A stretch of 64,000 bases of DNA. It comes from Armillaria gallica. Taxonomy: Eukaryota > Basidiomycota > Agaricomycetes > Agaricales > Physalacriaceae. The stretch spans positions 2,976,001 through 3,040,000 of the forward strand of contig JBANDB010000001.1 of the NCBI GenBank assembly GCA_037576215.1, in the 5' to 3' direction. Under the pieces are notes generated by a model, which did no database searches, was not told the origin of the DNA, and saw nothing but the letters and a program-made list of their open reading frames with translations. The first letter of the stretch is position 1, and each line of letters opens with the position of its first letter. Of this stretch, positions 12,003 through 25,099 are shown piece by piece. The position numbers were made by a program, and so were the translations under genes.

Positions 12003-13049
12003 GTTTGGCTTGGACTGGCTCTCTCACGGAGGGGTTCTTATATTTCAGATGTCGAAACATGTGCTTCCCTTCGAAGCTTCGCTCCATGGCGAAGATCCGT
12101 GCAGACGGGTGGCTGCCATTGCAGCCAAAGGATAAACAAAGCAATGAAGGGTCATAGAGAGCGCGCCAATTCCAGTGACGTGAAAGGGGAACGATAGTTG
12201 CTGTTAGCAGAAAGCTAAGAACACACGTGGCTTGTCTCCTCATGGCATCAACGGCGACCGGGCCGCTTACCGCCAACGAGTTATGTGATTACCAGTGCCA
12301 TACTTGAGTATTTAATAGAAACATGGTAGCGATCCATCAGATGTTGCGGAGAAAAGCAGAAATTCCCCACGTATGGGAGCAGGAACGGAAAACACTTTCT
12401 ACAAGGGTCAAAATTTCGAGACTGTGCGAGGGCGAGCATTCTCTCGACTCCGTGCTACCTCTTCTCATCTATCTATAATTACTGGGTCCGCCTGGCCCTC
12501 AAAATCACCGACCAAGGTGACACTCCCCCTGATTTGACGCGGGTGCGAGTGCGATTCCCAAGAGGATATCATGTTTCCCTTCTAGGTTTCCTCCGAGAGC
12601 ACCTAACCTCCGCATCTTGCGTCTAAGGAGGACAAGCGATCGTGAGAGGGCGAGAAGCTAATGGCATAATATTAGCATAGTATTCTGCTGAGCATCAAAA
12701 CGTTTACTCACCCAGTCTTTACGGGCCACGAACATATAAGACTAATCTGATGGAGTAAAATGTCAAGCGTTACACACGGACTTCATAGCGGTACGTTCTT
12801 AGTTGATTACATCCTTCGCCCGTCCGACGATTACAATATGCTTTATAATAAGCAGCGTGCAAAGTAGGGTCGTTGAAACGACGGAACCGAAACCTAATCA
12901 CAGGTTTAGAAGCTTTTATGTATATCACAACGCATTTCAACTGCGGCGGGTATGTCGAAAAGACGCGCTTTTCAAACACGAAACAACGAACAGTTTCGGA
13001 AAGTAGAAGGAAATTTGGGAGAATAAGGCCCTGGAGCAGTACACCATGT

Positions 13050-13601
13050 AGCGACGCAGCACCTCAATTCAATGAGAGAACGCTTGGCAGAGATTACCAA
13101 TAGACGACCTGGTCAAGTCTACGAGGATAAGTATACTTGGCATCCAAGATACCCGCCCGTAACTATATCGCCGCTTCTTTGGAACCTTCAAGCTCAAAGT
13201 ATGCTGTCCCGCGGTTTGTCAGTTACTGATGAATCCAGAGCGCGCGCATGATCATAGTCGTTAAGTAGGGTGACGATAGCATCGATCATTGCTCTATGAT
13301 GTCTGGACTGGCCGTCAGAAGTGTCAACGAGGACATCTGAAGGCAGCAGTAGTCAGGAAAATAGAACGTATCATCGATGGAATAGCAGACGCACCACAAC
13401 ATCCAACATCTCTCAAGCACACTGGACCGTGCTGTCCTCCCAAAAGACCTCCATCAAGCAACGCAGAAGGGCAAAAGATTTCACAACGAAGCTAAAGTTG
13501 GACAGATCCTTTTCATAGGTCTTTTGATGTAATAGGCATATCCTGGCCTCAGCTAGAGTCATCAGCAAGGCAGTGACGAGCGTTAAGAACCAAGTGCGCA
13601 C
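13050..13601 (-). pseudogene. Decayed membrane-protein gene 'type B', copy 2
   Basis: Near-identical to the remnant at 7240-7862: WFLTLVTALLMTLAEARICL, LLHQKTYEKDLSNFSFVV and FALLRCLMEV read from 13601, followed by the same stops. It shares lesions with copy 1, so the gene decayed before the 5.72-kb unit was duplicated. Confidence 0.55.
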
Positions 13602-14443
13602 TCACCGCTACTAGTAATCATTCCGCGCCAGCATCACATCGCCTGATCCAACAGATGGATTGCTCGAAGTGACCAGAAATGTTTCATGAGTCGCAGAATC
13701 AACCATCCGTGACGTCCACAATGTCCTCATTGATGGGATGCCGGGATCCTGAATCGACGCTGATGCACCGCTCCCAGAACGACATGTACGACGTGATTAT
13801 CGATGATTTCCGAGGAAAACAGCACGAATACTTGGCAGTGAGCGGAAGAGAGTCAAACGGAAAGGCCCGAAACAGTGGCTGTCCTCATATGGCAATCACC
13901 GCCAAAGTCAGCAGTGCTACGCTAAGGAATCAATGAATTTTCCTAAACGTAGCATGTCATTCTTTGATGAGTGTCAATAGGATTTTCATCGAGACAGAAA
14001 GTGAGTCGACGAATGATGTACACCAAAAATGAACGCGGAGATAGGGCAAGGTATCTAGTGTATTTAACGAGTATATTACATACAGATGGAATAGGATTTG
14101 AAGGATAAAACTGTAAGAGTAGATAGTATAATTGATACAAAACCGGATGTTGAACAGATGGACAACAAGTGTGAGAAGATAGATAGTAAACCAAGAGAAG
14201 TGCGACCACTGCTTTACTACTACGCGGGGTGTTTCGAACATTACTAAGGTCCAAGCCTCAACGACTCAACAGGGACCCTATCAGAGTGTTCGGTGTCACC
14301 AAGGTGATAGAGCGGGATATTCTCGAACTTAGGCAAGGTCACTGCCCTGCGATTGAGCACTAGGTTCAGGAAAGAATGTAGGAGAAGATTCCTAAACATA
14401 AGAAGTTGTTTTAGCGTGGGGCGAGGGGAAGAACAGACGAAGA

Positions 14444-15696
14444 TCAGTTTACCTGTACACCGCTCTCGTGCTGAGCTTCGAGGTCGCCATCAAGGACTAG
14501 ACTTGTCGGTCTATCTTCCTGGGAGCTTGTGCGACTGCGCTCCTGATCTTGCGACCTAATTGAAGCCGATGCGATCACGCTTCCTTGCCACGAATCATCT
14601 GGGCGCGCGCGATGTCCGGCTGTGATACGTCCTACGAGGAGCGTTGGAGCAATCCCCTACACAAGTTGTATTTGGTAAATGATAAGTTATAATGAAATCT
14701 AAATTCATTGACGCACCTTCGTGATACTAGCTATGGCATCAAGGTAAAGTTCCTCCCCAACACCATGAATAGTGAAAGCCAAATATAAGATCAGAGATAT
14801 TGAATAGAGGGCTGAGGATTCCACCAGTACTTCAATGAAGCGGTGATAAACTCTCAGTCGACCCTCTGCTCCATGCCTAGCCCCGGCAACAGTCAATATG
14901 CGGTAAATGATGAGCAAGGTACAGGATAAGGTCGTCGCCAGGATTAAAGATATGTAGAGCATACTGAATATGCTACTGAATGGAATTGCATTGGAGTATT
15001 GGTGATATACCTGAATGATTTTCGATGCTCTACAAAAGATTGGATTTATGAAGATGGGCGGATGAGATCAGACACTGTACCAGTTGCGGCAAATTAGGGA
15101 AATTATTGGGAGTAGAACAACAGGCCAGCGTCGTCCCCAAACCATCCAGCAACACCAAATCTGGTTGAAACGAAGATGAGCTGATGTGAATGATCTCAGC
15201 AACTCTCGGCGCACCATATAAGTCTGTGAGGATGGTACTCATGGAGGCTGCAATACCCGCATCCCAAAAGGCTGCTTGGCCCACACTGGTAAATTTCAAA
15301 TATACGGTCCAAAAACTCTTCCCATTGTCTATGAATGCGGAGCATGTAAATGACCAATCAGCAGCAAAAGGGATAGTAATAAGAGCATGGAGGAGAATGA
15401 TGACCACAACCAGGGCTCGTCGGATAGGCCAACATTTATTGATGACTGTGCCATTCACTTCAGCTTGGATATTGCAGTAGATATGCTCCTACATATATTC
15501 CACAACGTAACAGCAAGAATGCCGGTGTATATGCCTGACATCAGTCAGCACCTGCATGTCAAGACACCGAACATCGTTGCCCACCATGCAATAGCACGTA
15601 GAGAATTGCGGAGTTCAGTTGAGCATCGAGATTTTGAAACAAGTACACTTTGTCGTCGTTCGTATAACCTGGCGGAATGTCTGCCTGAGTCGCCAT
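14444..15696 (-). pseudogene. Seven-helix membrane protein, copy C (1-nt insertion)
   Basis: Start 15696 (MATQADIPPGYTNDDK), with the family blocks in order: FINKCWPIRRALVVVIILLHAL, IDNGKSFWTVYLKF, IWCCWMVWGRRWPVVLLPIISLI, YISLILATTLSCTLLIIYRI, FIEVLVESSALYSISLIL, APTLLVGRITAGHRARPDDSWQGSV, tail to GVQVN-TGA at 14444. Near 15090 the coding strand has one extra base compared with copy E (plus strand ttgcggcaaatt against ttgcggaaatt). With the normal splice junction this creates a frame shift/stop at the end of exon 4. Otherwise intact, so a recent lesion, or rescued by alternative splicing. Confidence 0.65.
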
Positions 15697-15779
15697 GGGG
15701 AAAGTAAAGATAACGAGGTGGTGGTCTAGGAGAAAAACACATTTTAAACTCGCAGACGAAAATCACCAATAGATGACCT

Positions 15780-16070
15780 GGTCAAGTCTGCGAGGACGGT
15801 ATGTTTGACATCAAGATACCCGCCCGTAACCAGACTATATCGCCGCTCTTGGAACCTTCGAGCTCAAAAGACGCTGTCCGGGCGGTTTGTCCGTTGCTGA
15901 TGATCACAGTCGTACCATAAAGTAGGATAACAATAGCATCAGCTCCATCAAGCAAAAGTCGGATATATCCTTCTCATAGGTCTTTTGATGCAATAGGTAT
16001 ATCTAGAGTCATCAGCAAGGCAGTGGCGAGCGCTAAGAACTAAGCGCATACTCACCGCTACTGGTTAGAA
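15780..16070 (-). pseudogene. Short type-B fragment and deletion scar
   Basis: After 7TM-C the DNA follows the pattern seen at 10046-10200, then jumps within about 150 bp to sequence that in the full unit lies beyond the GMC gene (the stretch starting near 16080 matches the one near 6700). A whole GMC gene plus most of a type-B gene is therefore missing here. This is the scar of the 3.6-kb short unit. Confidence 0.55.
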
Positions 16071-16679
16071 TATACAGGTTGCAGCGGTAAGCATGATTCT
16101 CTCGACTCTGTGCTACCTCTTCTCGTCCATCTACTTAATGCGCCTGGCCCCCAGCATCATCGACCAAGATGACGCCCGCCCCGATTTGAATTTTGAAGTG
16201 GGTGCGAGTGCAATTTCCAAGACGAAGTGAGGATATTTTGTTTCCCATCTAAGTGACCTCCGAGAGCGCGTAACCTCCGCATCTTGCGTCTAAGGAGTAC
16301 AAGCGATCGCGAGAGGGCGAGAAGCTAATGGCGTAATATTATTATAGTATTTTTCTGAGTATCGAAACGTTTGCTCACCCAGTCATTACGAGCCATGAAC
16401 ATATAAGACCAAGCTGATGGAGTAAAACCGTCTAAAACGTCAAATTTTCAAAGGTTACACCTGGACTCCATAGCGGAACGTTCTTAGTCGATTCCATCCT
16501 TCACCCGTCCGAGCAGTGTGCAAAGCAGGATCGTTGAAATGACAGAACCGAAACCTAATCACGGTTTAGGCTTGAGAGCTTCCATGTATGTTGCAACATA
16601 GTTCAACTGCGGCAGGCAGTGTGTCGGAAACAAGTAACAACGAACAGTTTCGGAAAGTAGAAGGAAAATTGGAAGAAGA

Positions 16680-17261
16680 ATGTCCTGGAGCTGTCCACCA
16701 TCAAGCGATGCAGCACCTCGATTCAATATGAGAGAACACTTGGCAGAGATTACTAATAGACGACCTGGTCAAGTCTGCGAGGATACGTATACTTGGCATC
16801 CAAGATACCCGCCCGTAACTATATTGCCGCTTCTTTGGGCCCTTCAAGCTGAAAGTATGCTGTTCGGCGGTGTGTCCGTTACTGATGAATCCAGAGCGCG
16901 CGCATGATCATAGTTGTAAAGTAGGGTGACGATAGCATCGATCATTGCTCTATGATATCTGGACTGGCCGTCAGAAGTGTCAACGAGGATGTCTGAAGGC
17001 AGCGGTAGTCAGGAAAATAGAATGTATCATCGATGGAATAGCAGACGCACCACAACATCCAACATCTCTCGAGCACACTAGCCTGTGCTGTCCTTCCAAG
17101 AGACCCTCCATCAAGCAACGCAGAAGGGCAAAAGATTCTACAACGAAGCTAAAGTTGTACAGATCCTTCTCATAGTTATTTTGACGCAATAGGTATATCC
17201 TGGCCTCAGCTAGAGTCATCAGCAGGGCAGTGACGAGCGTTAAGAACCAAGTGCATACTCA
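16680..17261 (-). pseudogene. Decayed membrane-protein gene 'type B', copy 3
   Basis: Contains TLAEARIYLLRQNNYEKDLYN, FSFVVESFALLRCLMEG and then stops, corresponding to the remnants at 7.2-7.9 and 13.0-13.6 kb but more diverged, with small indels. Non-functional. Confidence 0.5.
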
Positions 17262-17995
17262 CCGCTGCTGGTCACCACTCCACGCCAGCATCACATCGCC
17301 TGATCCAACAAAATGGAATGCTCGAAGTGAGTAGAACTGTTTCATTCGCAGGATCAACCATCCGTGACGTCCACAATGTCCTCATTGATGGGATGCCGGG
17401 ATCCTAAATCGACGCTGAGGCACCACTCCCAGAACGACATGTACGACGTGATTATCGATGATTTCCAAGGAAAACACTTAGCAGTGAGCGGAAGAGAGTC
17501 AAAACGGAAAGGCCCGAAAAGTGGTTGTCCGCATATGGCAATCACCGCCAGAATCAGAGTAGTACTACGCTAAGGAAACAATGAATCTTCCTGTGCGTAG
17601 AATGTCTTTCTTTATGTATTGATGAGTATTAATAGGATTTCATCGAGACAGAGAGTGAGTCGACGAGCGATGTACACCAAAAATGAACGCGGAGATAGGG
17701 CAAGGTATCTAGTGTATCTTACGAGTATATTACATGCAGATGTAATAGGATTCAAAGGATAAAACTATAAGAGTAGATAGTGTAATTCATATAAAACCGG
17801 ATGATGAACAAATAGACAACGAGTGCGAGAAGATAGATAGAAAACCGAGAGAAGTGCGACCACTGCTTTACTACACCACGGGGTGTTTCGAATATTACGA
17901 AGGTCCAAGCCTCAAAGACTCAACAGAGACCCTATTAGAGCGGTCGGTGCCACCAAGGTGATAGAGCGGGATATTCTCGAATTCAGGCAAGGTCA

Positions 17996-19319
17996 CTACG
18001 CCTTGCGAGTGAGCACTAGGTCCAGGAAAGAATGTAGGAGAAGATTCCTAAACATAAAAAGTTGTTTTAGCATGGGGGCGAAGGGAAGAACAGACGAAAA
18101 CCAGTTTATCCTTACACCGCTCTCGTGCTGAGCTTCGAGGTCGCCATCAAGGACTATGCTTGTCGGTCTATCTTCCTGGGAGCTTGAGCGACTGCGCTCC
18201 TGATCTTGCGACCTAATTGAAGCCGATGCGATCACGCTTCCCTGCCAGGAATCGTCTCGAGGAGCGTTAGAGCGATTCCCTGCACGAGTCTTTTGGTAAG
18301 TAATAACAAAGCCTAACTTTATCAATGCGCCTTTGCAATTGCAGCTATGACATTGAAGTAAACTTCACCCCAACTGTTACGCATAGTGAAAGCCAAATAT
18401 AAGATCAGAGATATTGAATAGAGGGCTGAGGATTCCACCAGTACTTCGATGAAACAGTGATAAACTCTCAGTCAACCCTCTGCTCCACGCCTAGCCCCAG
18501 CAACAGTCAATATGCGGTAAATGATGAGTAAGGTACAGGATAAGGTCGTCGCCAGGATTAAAGATGTGTAGAGCACAATGAATATGCTCTTGAATGCACC
18601 TACATTGTGATAGGTGTAATATATTAATACAATTCTTGATCCTACATGAAAGGTTGGATATTACTATAAGCATGAAAAGAGTAGATGGGACCAGACCATA
18701 CCAATCACACAGACCAGGGAAAGTATCGGAAGCAGAACAACAAGCCAACGTCGTCCCCAAACCATCCAGCAACACCAAATCTAGAGTCAGGTGAGCTGTT
18801 GTGGATAATTCCCAGTTGAGTCGCACACACCACATATAAGTCTGCGAGGATGGTACTCATGGAAGCTACGATACCTACCTCCCAATAGGTGGCTTGGCAC
18901 GCACTGCCCAGCTTCAAATACACTGTCCAAAAGCTTTGCCCGTTAGCGATGAATGCAGAATGTATATTTGACCAAGTAGCAGCAACGCCAACAGTGATTA
19001 ACGCATGGAGGGGGATGATAACGTAGACCATGGCTCGTCGGATTGGCCAACATTTCCTAATGACTGTACCATTCGCTTCAGCTTGGATGTTGTAATGGAG
19101 ATGCCCCTGACTCACATATATTCCACAACGTTACAGCAAGAATGCCGGTGTATATGCCTGACATCAGTCAGCACCTGCATGTCAAGACACCAAACATCGT
19201 TACCCACCATGCAATAGCGCGTAGAGAATTCCGGAGTTCAGTTGAGCGTCGACATGCTGAAACGAGAGCACTTTGTTGTCGTTGGTGAGATGTGGCGGAA
19301 TGTCTGTCTGAGTCACCAT
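17996..19319 (-). pseudogene. Seven-helix membrane protein, copy D (stop, deletion, lost terminator)
   Basis: Start 19319 (MVTQTDIPPHLTNDNK). Helices 1-6 are recognisable (FIRKCWPIRRAMVYVIIPLHAL, ANGQSFWTVYLKL, IWCCWMVWGRRW). Three lesions: an in-frame TGA at 18474-18472 where the other copies have Arg (GAEGRLRVYH; CGA to TGA at a CpG); a net 34-bp deletion in the last exon at about 18253-18262 that removes the VGRITAGH block and shifts the frame; and loss of the usual TGA near 18105 (now TGG), which extends the tail frame to 17996. Clearly dead, although its 5' half is well preserved. Confidence 0.75.
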
Positions 19320-19493
19320 GGAGGAAGCAAAGATAACGAGGTAGTGGTTTATGAGAATGGCACGCTTTAACCTCGCAGACGAAGATCACCAATAGACGAC
19401 CTGGTCAAGTCTGCGAGGACGGTATGTTTGACATCCAAGATACCCGCCCGTAACTGGCCAGACTACATCGCCGCTCCCTTGAAACCGTCGACT

Positions 19494-21365
19494 TCAAAGT
19501 ACGCTGTCTAGGTGATTTGTCTGTTGCTGATGAATCCATAGCGTGTGCATGATCATGATCATGGTCGTATCGTAGAACAGGGTGGCAATAGTATCCGTCA
19601 TTGCTCTATAACGCGTGGACTGGCCGTCAAAAAGGGTTATCGAGAACGTCTGAAAGCGGCAGCGGTCAGGAAGACAGAATGTGATAACAGGACAGAAGAT
19701 GTACCACAACGTCCATGGAGCACATTGGCCCAAGGTGTCCACCAAGGAGACCTCCTTCATGTAATGCAGAGGGCCAAAAGATCCCACGATGAAGTACAAG
19801 TTATCTGGATCCTTCTCATAGGATGATCCATTCTATGGAAAGATTAGAAGAAGTGTATATACCTGTGAGATGGTCCATACCTGGAATATAAACTCGTAAT
19901 GCGCAGTTAAGGGGCCCGACGAAGGATCAGAATAATTCTCAAACAGTCGAGTTATCCGGGAGACGAAGCCAAGCCGAAGCCAAGCGGCGTGGTTCTCCGA
20001 TGTGTCTGTGAGTAGCCCCGTCTTGTTCTCAGTCCATTCCTCTATCCATTCATTCAAGAGAGTCTCGTTTCTTAAGACGGTGTCGTAGGTGTCGGTCGAG
20101 TTCACGATAAAAGTCGTGCTGACGCCGATGTGATCGGTGAGGTTTTTTCCTACAGATGGAAGCGACAAGATGGTAGCTATGCCAAGAGGCTCGAGTAGTT
20201 CCGGGTCACCGATTCCGGAGTGAAGGAGGATGGTCGGAGTCATGACAGACCCAGCAGAGTGAATTATCTCGTTTTTGGCAGTGATAACTTTGAGCGAGCC
20301 TATATGAAAAGATATTAGACACTGGCCAATATTTAATCATGCATGCATGCATACCATCAGCAGAATCCAATACCTCCACAGATCTCAGGTCTAGAGTGCC
20401 ATTAACAGTAGGCACTACACGAGACACTCGAGCATGTAATAACACGTCTATGTTCTCTCTACCCTCCCTCTCGGCGCGAAGCAAGTGCGTCTTCGCACTG
20501 GAGCGCTGACCACCGTCGACAAGTGTCTGAACCCATCCTATACCTATGTGTTCACCGGAGTTTATGTCTACGCGGTATGGGAACTTAGCCAACTCCTGCG
20601 TAGTGTTGACGACGCGTCCATCGAACGGGTAGGGATATCCTGGGAGACTGACACTAATCACACCGTCGGTGCCATGGAAGGCGGGCAGATATTGGCCAGT
20701 AGTGTTATGCCCATCGCGGGGAACGGTGTTGAACTTCTCACCCTACAAATGGTTTTAGTGTAAATCATACGATAGGGAAAAGCCATACCTTCTTGAAGTA
20801 CGGCAGCATATTGTCCCATGACCAGCCTTCATCTCCAGAAAGCTCAGCCCATGTGTTGATGTCATCTGCCGACCCACGAGTATATACTAAGCAGTCTAGA
20901 GAGCTAGATTACTTGGGGATTCTGCGTATCGTTAAGCGTGACACTTACTAACAGCACTCGATCCACCCAATCCAATGCCCAGCGGGTACGGAATGCTTCT
21001 GTTATTGAGCTCTTTCTGTGGAACGGTTGTATAATTCCAATCGTAAGCCGTGTTTGGCGTCAGCGTCGTGCAAAACAGCGGTATAGCAAGTGCGGGATCC
21101 ACAGCAGGGTCGTTTTCGCCCCCTGCCTCGAGCAACAACACGCTGACTGCGGGGTCTTCGCTCGGTCTGTCCGCCACTGTGCTTCCACCAGGACCACCTG
21201 AAATCGGGAAATTCGTCAGTATAAGCCGCATATAGCAGTACACGAAGGGCTTGTACCTCCGACGATGACGAAGTCATACGCATCGAGACCTTTAAGGTCG
21301 GGAAAGTCGTACAAGAACCTCGCATTGGCACTCAAGGTGAGCAGCGAGAGTAGAAAGAGGCGCAT
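19494..21365 (-). CDS. GMC oxidoreductase copy 3: in-frame fusion to type-B membrane segment
   Basis: ATG at 21365, signal peptide, FAD domain (VIVGG/GPGGSTVADR, LLLEAGGENDPAVDPAL), GLGGSSAV, YTRGSADDIN, DGHNTTGQYLPAF, SAGSVMTPTILLHSGIGDPE, SLPSVGKNLTDHIGVSTTF. Near 19925-19985 a 2-bp loss and an 11-bp tandem duplication cancel to a net gain of 9 bp, so the frame recovers (LRLGFVSRITRLFENYSDP). The last exon starts NGSS then changes to YEKDPDNLYFIVGSFGPL and about 100 residues of the type-B protein, ending TGA at 19494. It lacks the GMC C-terminal His region. No premature stop was found in the exons, so a chimeric protein could be made; oxidase activity is unlikely. Confidence 0.68.
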
Positions 21366-22399
21366 GTTTGGCTTGGACTGGCTCTCTCACGGAGGGGTTC
21401 TTATATTTCAGATGTCGAAACATGTGCTTCCCTTCGAAGCTTCGCTCCATGGCGAAGATCCGTGCAGACGGGTGGCTGCCATTGCAGCCGAAGGATAAAC
21501 AAAGTAATGAAGGGCTATAGAGAGCGCGACAATTCCAGTGACGTGAAAGGGGAACGATAGTTGCTGGTAGTAGAAAGCTAAGAACACACGTGGCTTGTCT
21601 CCTCATGGCATCAACGGCGACCGGGCCGCTTACCGCCAACCATACATATACTTGAGTATTTAATAGAAACATGGTATACAGCGATCCATCAGATGTTGCG
21701 GAGCAAAGCAGAAATTCCCCGCGTATGGGAGTACGGAAAACACTTTCTACAAGGGTCAAAATTGCGAGACTGTGCGAGGGCGAGCATTCTCTCGACTCCG
21801 TGCTACCTCTTCTCGTCTATCTACTTGGTCCGCCTGGCCCTTAAAACCGACCAAGGTGACGTTCGCCCTGATTTAGCGCGAGTGCGAGTGCGAGTGCGAT
21901 TCCCAAAACGAAGTGAGGATACCATGTTTCCCTTCTAGGTATCCTAGCTACCGAAAGCACTCAGCAGGTAACCTCCGCATCTTACGTCCAGGGAGGACAA
22001 GCGATCGCGAGAGGGCGAGAAGCTAATGGCATAATATCAGCATAGTATTCTGCTGAGCATCAAAACGTTTACTCACCCAGCTTTACGAGCCATGAACATA
22101 TAAGACTAATCTGATGGAGTAAAATGTCAAGTGTTACACATAGACTTCATATAGCGGTACGCTCTTAGTTGATTCCATCCTTCGCCCGTCCGACGTTTAT
22201 AATACGCTTTATGATAATCAGTGTGCAAAGTATGGTCGGAAACGACGCAACCGAAACCTAATCACAGGTTTAGAAGCTTCTATGTATATCACAAGGCATT
22301 TCAACTGCGGCAGGTATGTCGGAAAAGACGCGCTTTTCAAACACGAAACAACGAACAGTTTCGGAAAGTGGAAGGAAAATTGGAAGAATAAGGCCCTGG

Positions 22400-22959
22400 A
22401 GCTGTAGCGACGCAGCATCTCAATTCAATATGAGAGAACGCTTGGCAGAGATTACCAATAGACGACCTGGTCAAGTCTGCGAGGATAAGTATACTTGGCA
22501 TTCAAGATACCCGCCCGTAATTATATCGCCGCTTCCTTGGAACCTTCAAGCTCAAAGTATGCTGTCCCGCGGTTTGTCCGTTACTGATGAATCCAGAGCG
22601 CGCGCATGATCATAGTCGTAAAGTAGGGTGACGATAGCATCGATCATTGCTCTATGATGTCTGGACTGGCCGTCAGAAGTGCCAACGAGGACGTCTGAAG
22701 GCAGCGGTAGTCAGGAAAATAGAATGTATCATCGATGGAATAGCAGACGCACCACAACATCCAACATCTCTCGAGCACACTGGCCTGTGCTGTCCTCCCA
22801 AGAGACCTCCATCAAGCAAAGCAGAAGGGCAAAAGATTCTACAACAAAGCTAAAGTTGGACAGATCCTTCTCATAGGTCTTTTGATGTAATAGGCATATC
22901 CTGGCCTCAGCTAGAGTCATCAGCAAGGCAGTGACGAGCGTTAAGAACCAAGTGCGCAC
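22400..22959 (-). pseudogene. Decayed membrane-protein gene 'type B', copy 4
   Basis: Again WFLTLVTALLMTLAEARICL, LLHQKTYEKDLSNFSFVVES and FALLLCLMEV from 22959 with the same downstream decay. Belongs to the third full unit of the array. Confidence 0.52.
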
Positions 22960-23689
22960 TCACCGCTACTAGTAATCATTCCGCGCCAGCATCACATCGC
23001 CCGATCCAACAGATGGATTGCTCGAAGTGACCAGGAATGTTTCATGAGTCGCAGAATCAACCATCCGTGACGTCCACAATGTCCTCATTGATGGGATGCC
23101 GGGTCCCTAAATCGACGCTAATACACCACTCCCAGAATGACGTGTACGACGTGATTATCGATGATTTCCGAGGAAAACAGCACGGATACTTGGCAGTGAG
23201 CGGAAGAGAGTCGAACGGAAAGGCCCGAAACAGTGGTTGTCCGCATATGGCAATCACCGCCAAAGTCAACAGTATACGCTAAAGAAGCACATCAATGAAT
23301 TTTCCTGAACGTAGCATGTCATTTTTTGATGGGTGTCAATAGAATTTTCATCGAGACAGAAAGCGAGTCGACGAGTGATGTACACCAAAAATGAACGCGG
23401 AGATAGGGCAAGGTATCTAGTGTATTTAACGAGTATATTACATACAGATGTGATAGGATTTGAATAAGTGTAGATAGTGTAGTCAATACAAAATCGGATC
23501 ACGAACAGATGGACAACGAGTGTGAGAAAATAGATAGAAAACCGAGAGAAGCGCGACCGCTTTACTACGCCACGGGGTATTCCGGAAATTACTAAGGCCC
23601 AAGCCTCAACGACTCAACGGAGACCCTATTGGAGCCCTCGGTTTCACCAAGACGATGAATAGGAAAATTCTCAAACTGAGGCAAGGTCA

Positions 23690-25037
23690 TCACGCTCGGC
23701 GATTGAGCACCAGGTCCAGGAAAGAATGTAGGAGAAGATTCCTAAAGATAAAAAGTTGTTTTAGCATGGGGCGAGGAGAAAGAACAAACGAAAATAAGTT
23801 CACTCTTACTCCGATCTCGCGCTGAGATTCGAGGTCATCATCAGGTACCAGACCTGTCAGTCTATCTTCCTGAGAGCTTGTCTGACTGTGCTCTTGCTCT
23901 TGCGACCTAATTGAAGCCGACGCGATCACGCTTCCCTGCCAGGAATCATCTGGGCGCCCCCGATGTCCGGCAGTGATACGTCCTACGAGGAGCGTTGGAG
24001 CGATCCCCTACACAAGCTGTGTTCGGTAAATGATAACGATCTAATTTCATTGACACACCTTCATGATAGCAGCTATTGCGTCGAGGTAATACAGTCCAAA
24101 ATTGTTGTGAATGGTGAATGCCAAAAATGGGATCAGAGATATTGTATAGAGAGCTGAAGATTCCACCAGCACTTCGATGAAATGGCGATAAAGTCTTGGT
24201 CGACCCTCTACTGCGTGCCTAACCCCAGCAACAGTTAAAATACGGTAAATGATGAGCAAGGTGCACCATAACGTCGTCGCCAAGGTGAATGATATATAGA
24301 GCGCTGGGAATACTCCTTTGCGTGTATCAAAGTAATCGTGATATACTTGAATGATTTTCGATACTACACAAAGGTTTATATTTATGAACATGAGTTGAAG
24401 AGATTGGACACTTCACCAGTTGCGGAAATTAGGGAAATTATGGGGAGCAGAACAATAACCCAGCGTCGTCCCCAAACCATCCAGCAACACCAAATCTAGG
24501 GTCAAAACTAAGATGAGCTGATGTGGATAATCCCCAGGGAGTCTCTAGCACCATATATAAGTCTGTGAGGATGGTACTCATAGAGGATGTGATACCCTGC
24601 TTCAAAGAGGCTGCTTGGGCCATACTGGTAAGTCTCAAAAGTACGACCAAAAAACTCCCGTTTTCGATGAATGAGGAACGTATATACGACCATTTGGCAG
24701 CAAAATTGACAGTGGTCAGAGCATGGAGGAGAATAATAACGACGACCAAGGCTCGTCGGATCGGCCAACATTTATTGATGACTGTGCCATTGGCTTCAGC
24801 TTGGATATTGTAGTGGATATGCTTATAGCTCACATATATTCCACAACGTAACAACGAGAATGCCGGTGTATATGCCTGACATCAGTCAGCACCTGCATGT
24901 CAAGACACCGAACATCGTTGCCCACCATGCAATAGCGCATAGAGAATTGTGGAATTCAACTGAGCGTCGAGAAATTGAAACAAGTAAGCTTTGTAGTCAT
25001 CGGTAATACCTGAAGGAATGTCTGTCTGAGTCGCCAT
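23690..25037 (-). CDS. Seven-helix membrane protein, copy E (intact, longer tail)
   Basis: Start 25037 (MATQTDIPSGITDDYKAY). All blocks are in frame: FINKCWPIRRALVVVIILLHAL, IENGSFLVVLLRL (one codon shorter than copy B and altered from the family SFWTVYLKL), IWCCWMVWGRRWVIVLLPIISLISA, SKIIQVYHDYF, YISFTLATTLWCTLLIIYRI, FIEVLVESSALYTISLI, APTLLVGRITAGHRGRPDDSWQGSV. The tail stop used by copies B, C and F is mutated (VRVN then Leu), so the frame runs about 30 codons further to 23690, giving a hydrophobic C-terminal extension. Intact by eye; whether the extension is tolerated is unknown. Confidence 0.72.
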
Positions 25038-25099
25038 GGGGGAAGGAAGGATAACGAGGTAGTGGTTTGAGAGAACAACGCATATTAAACTCGCAGACA

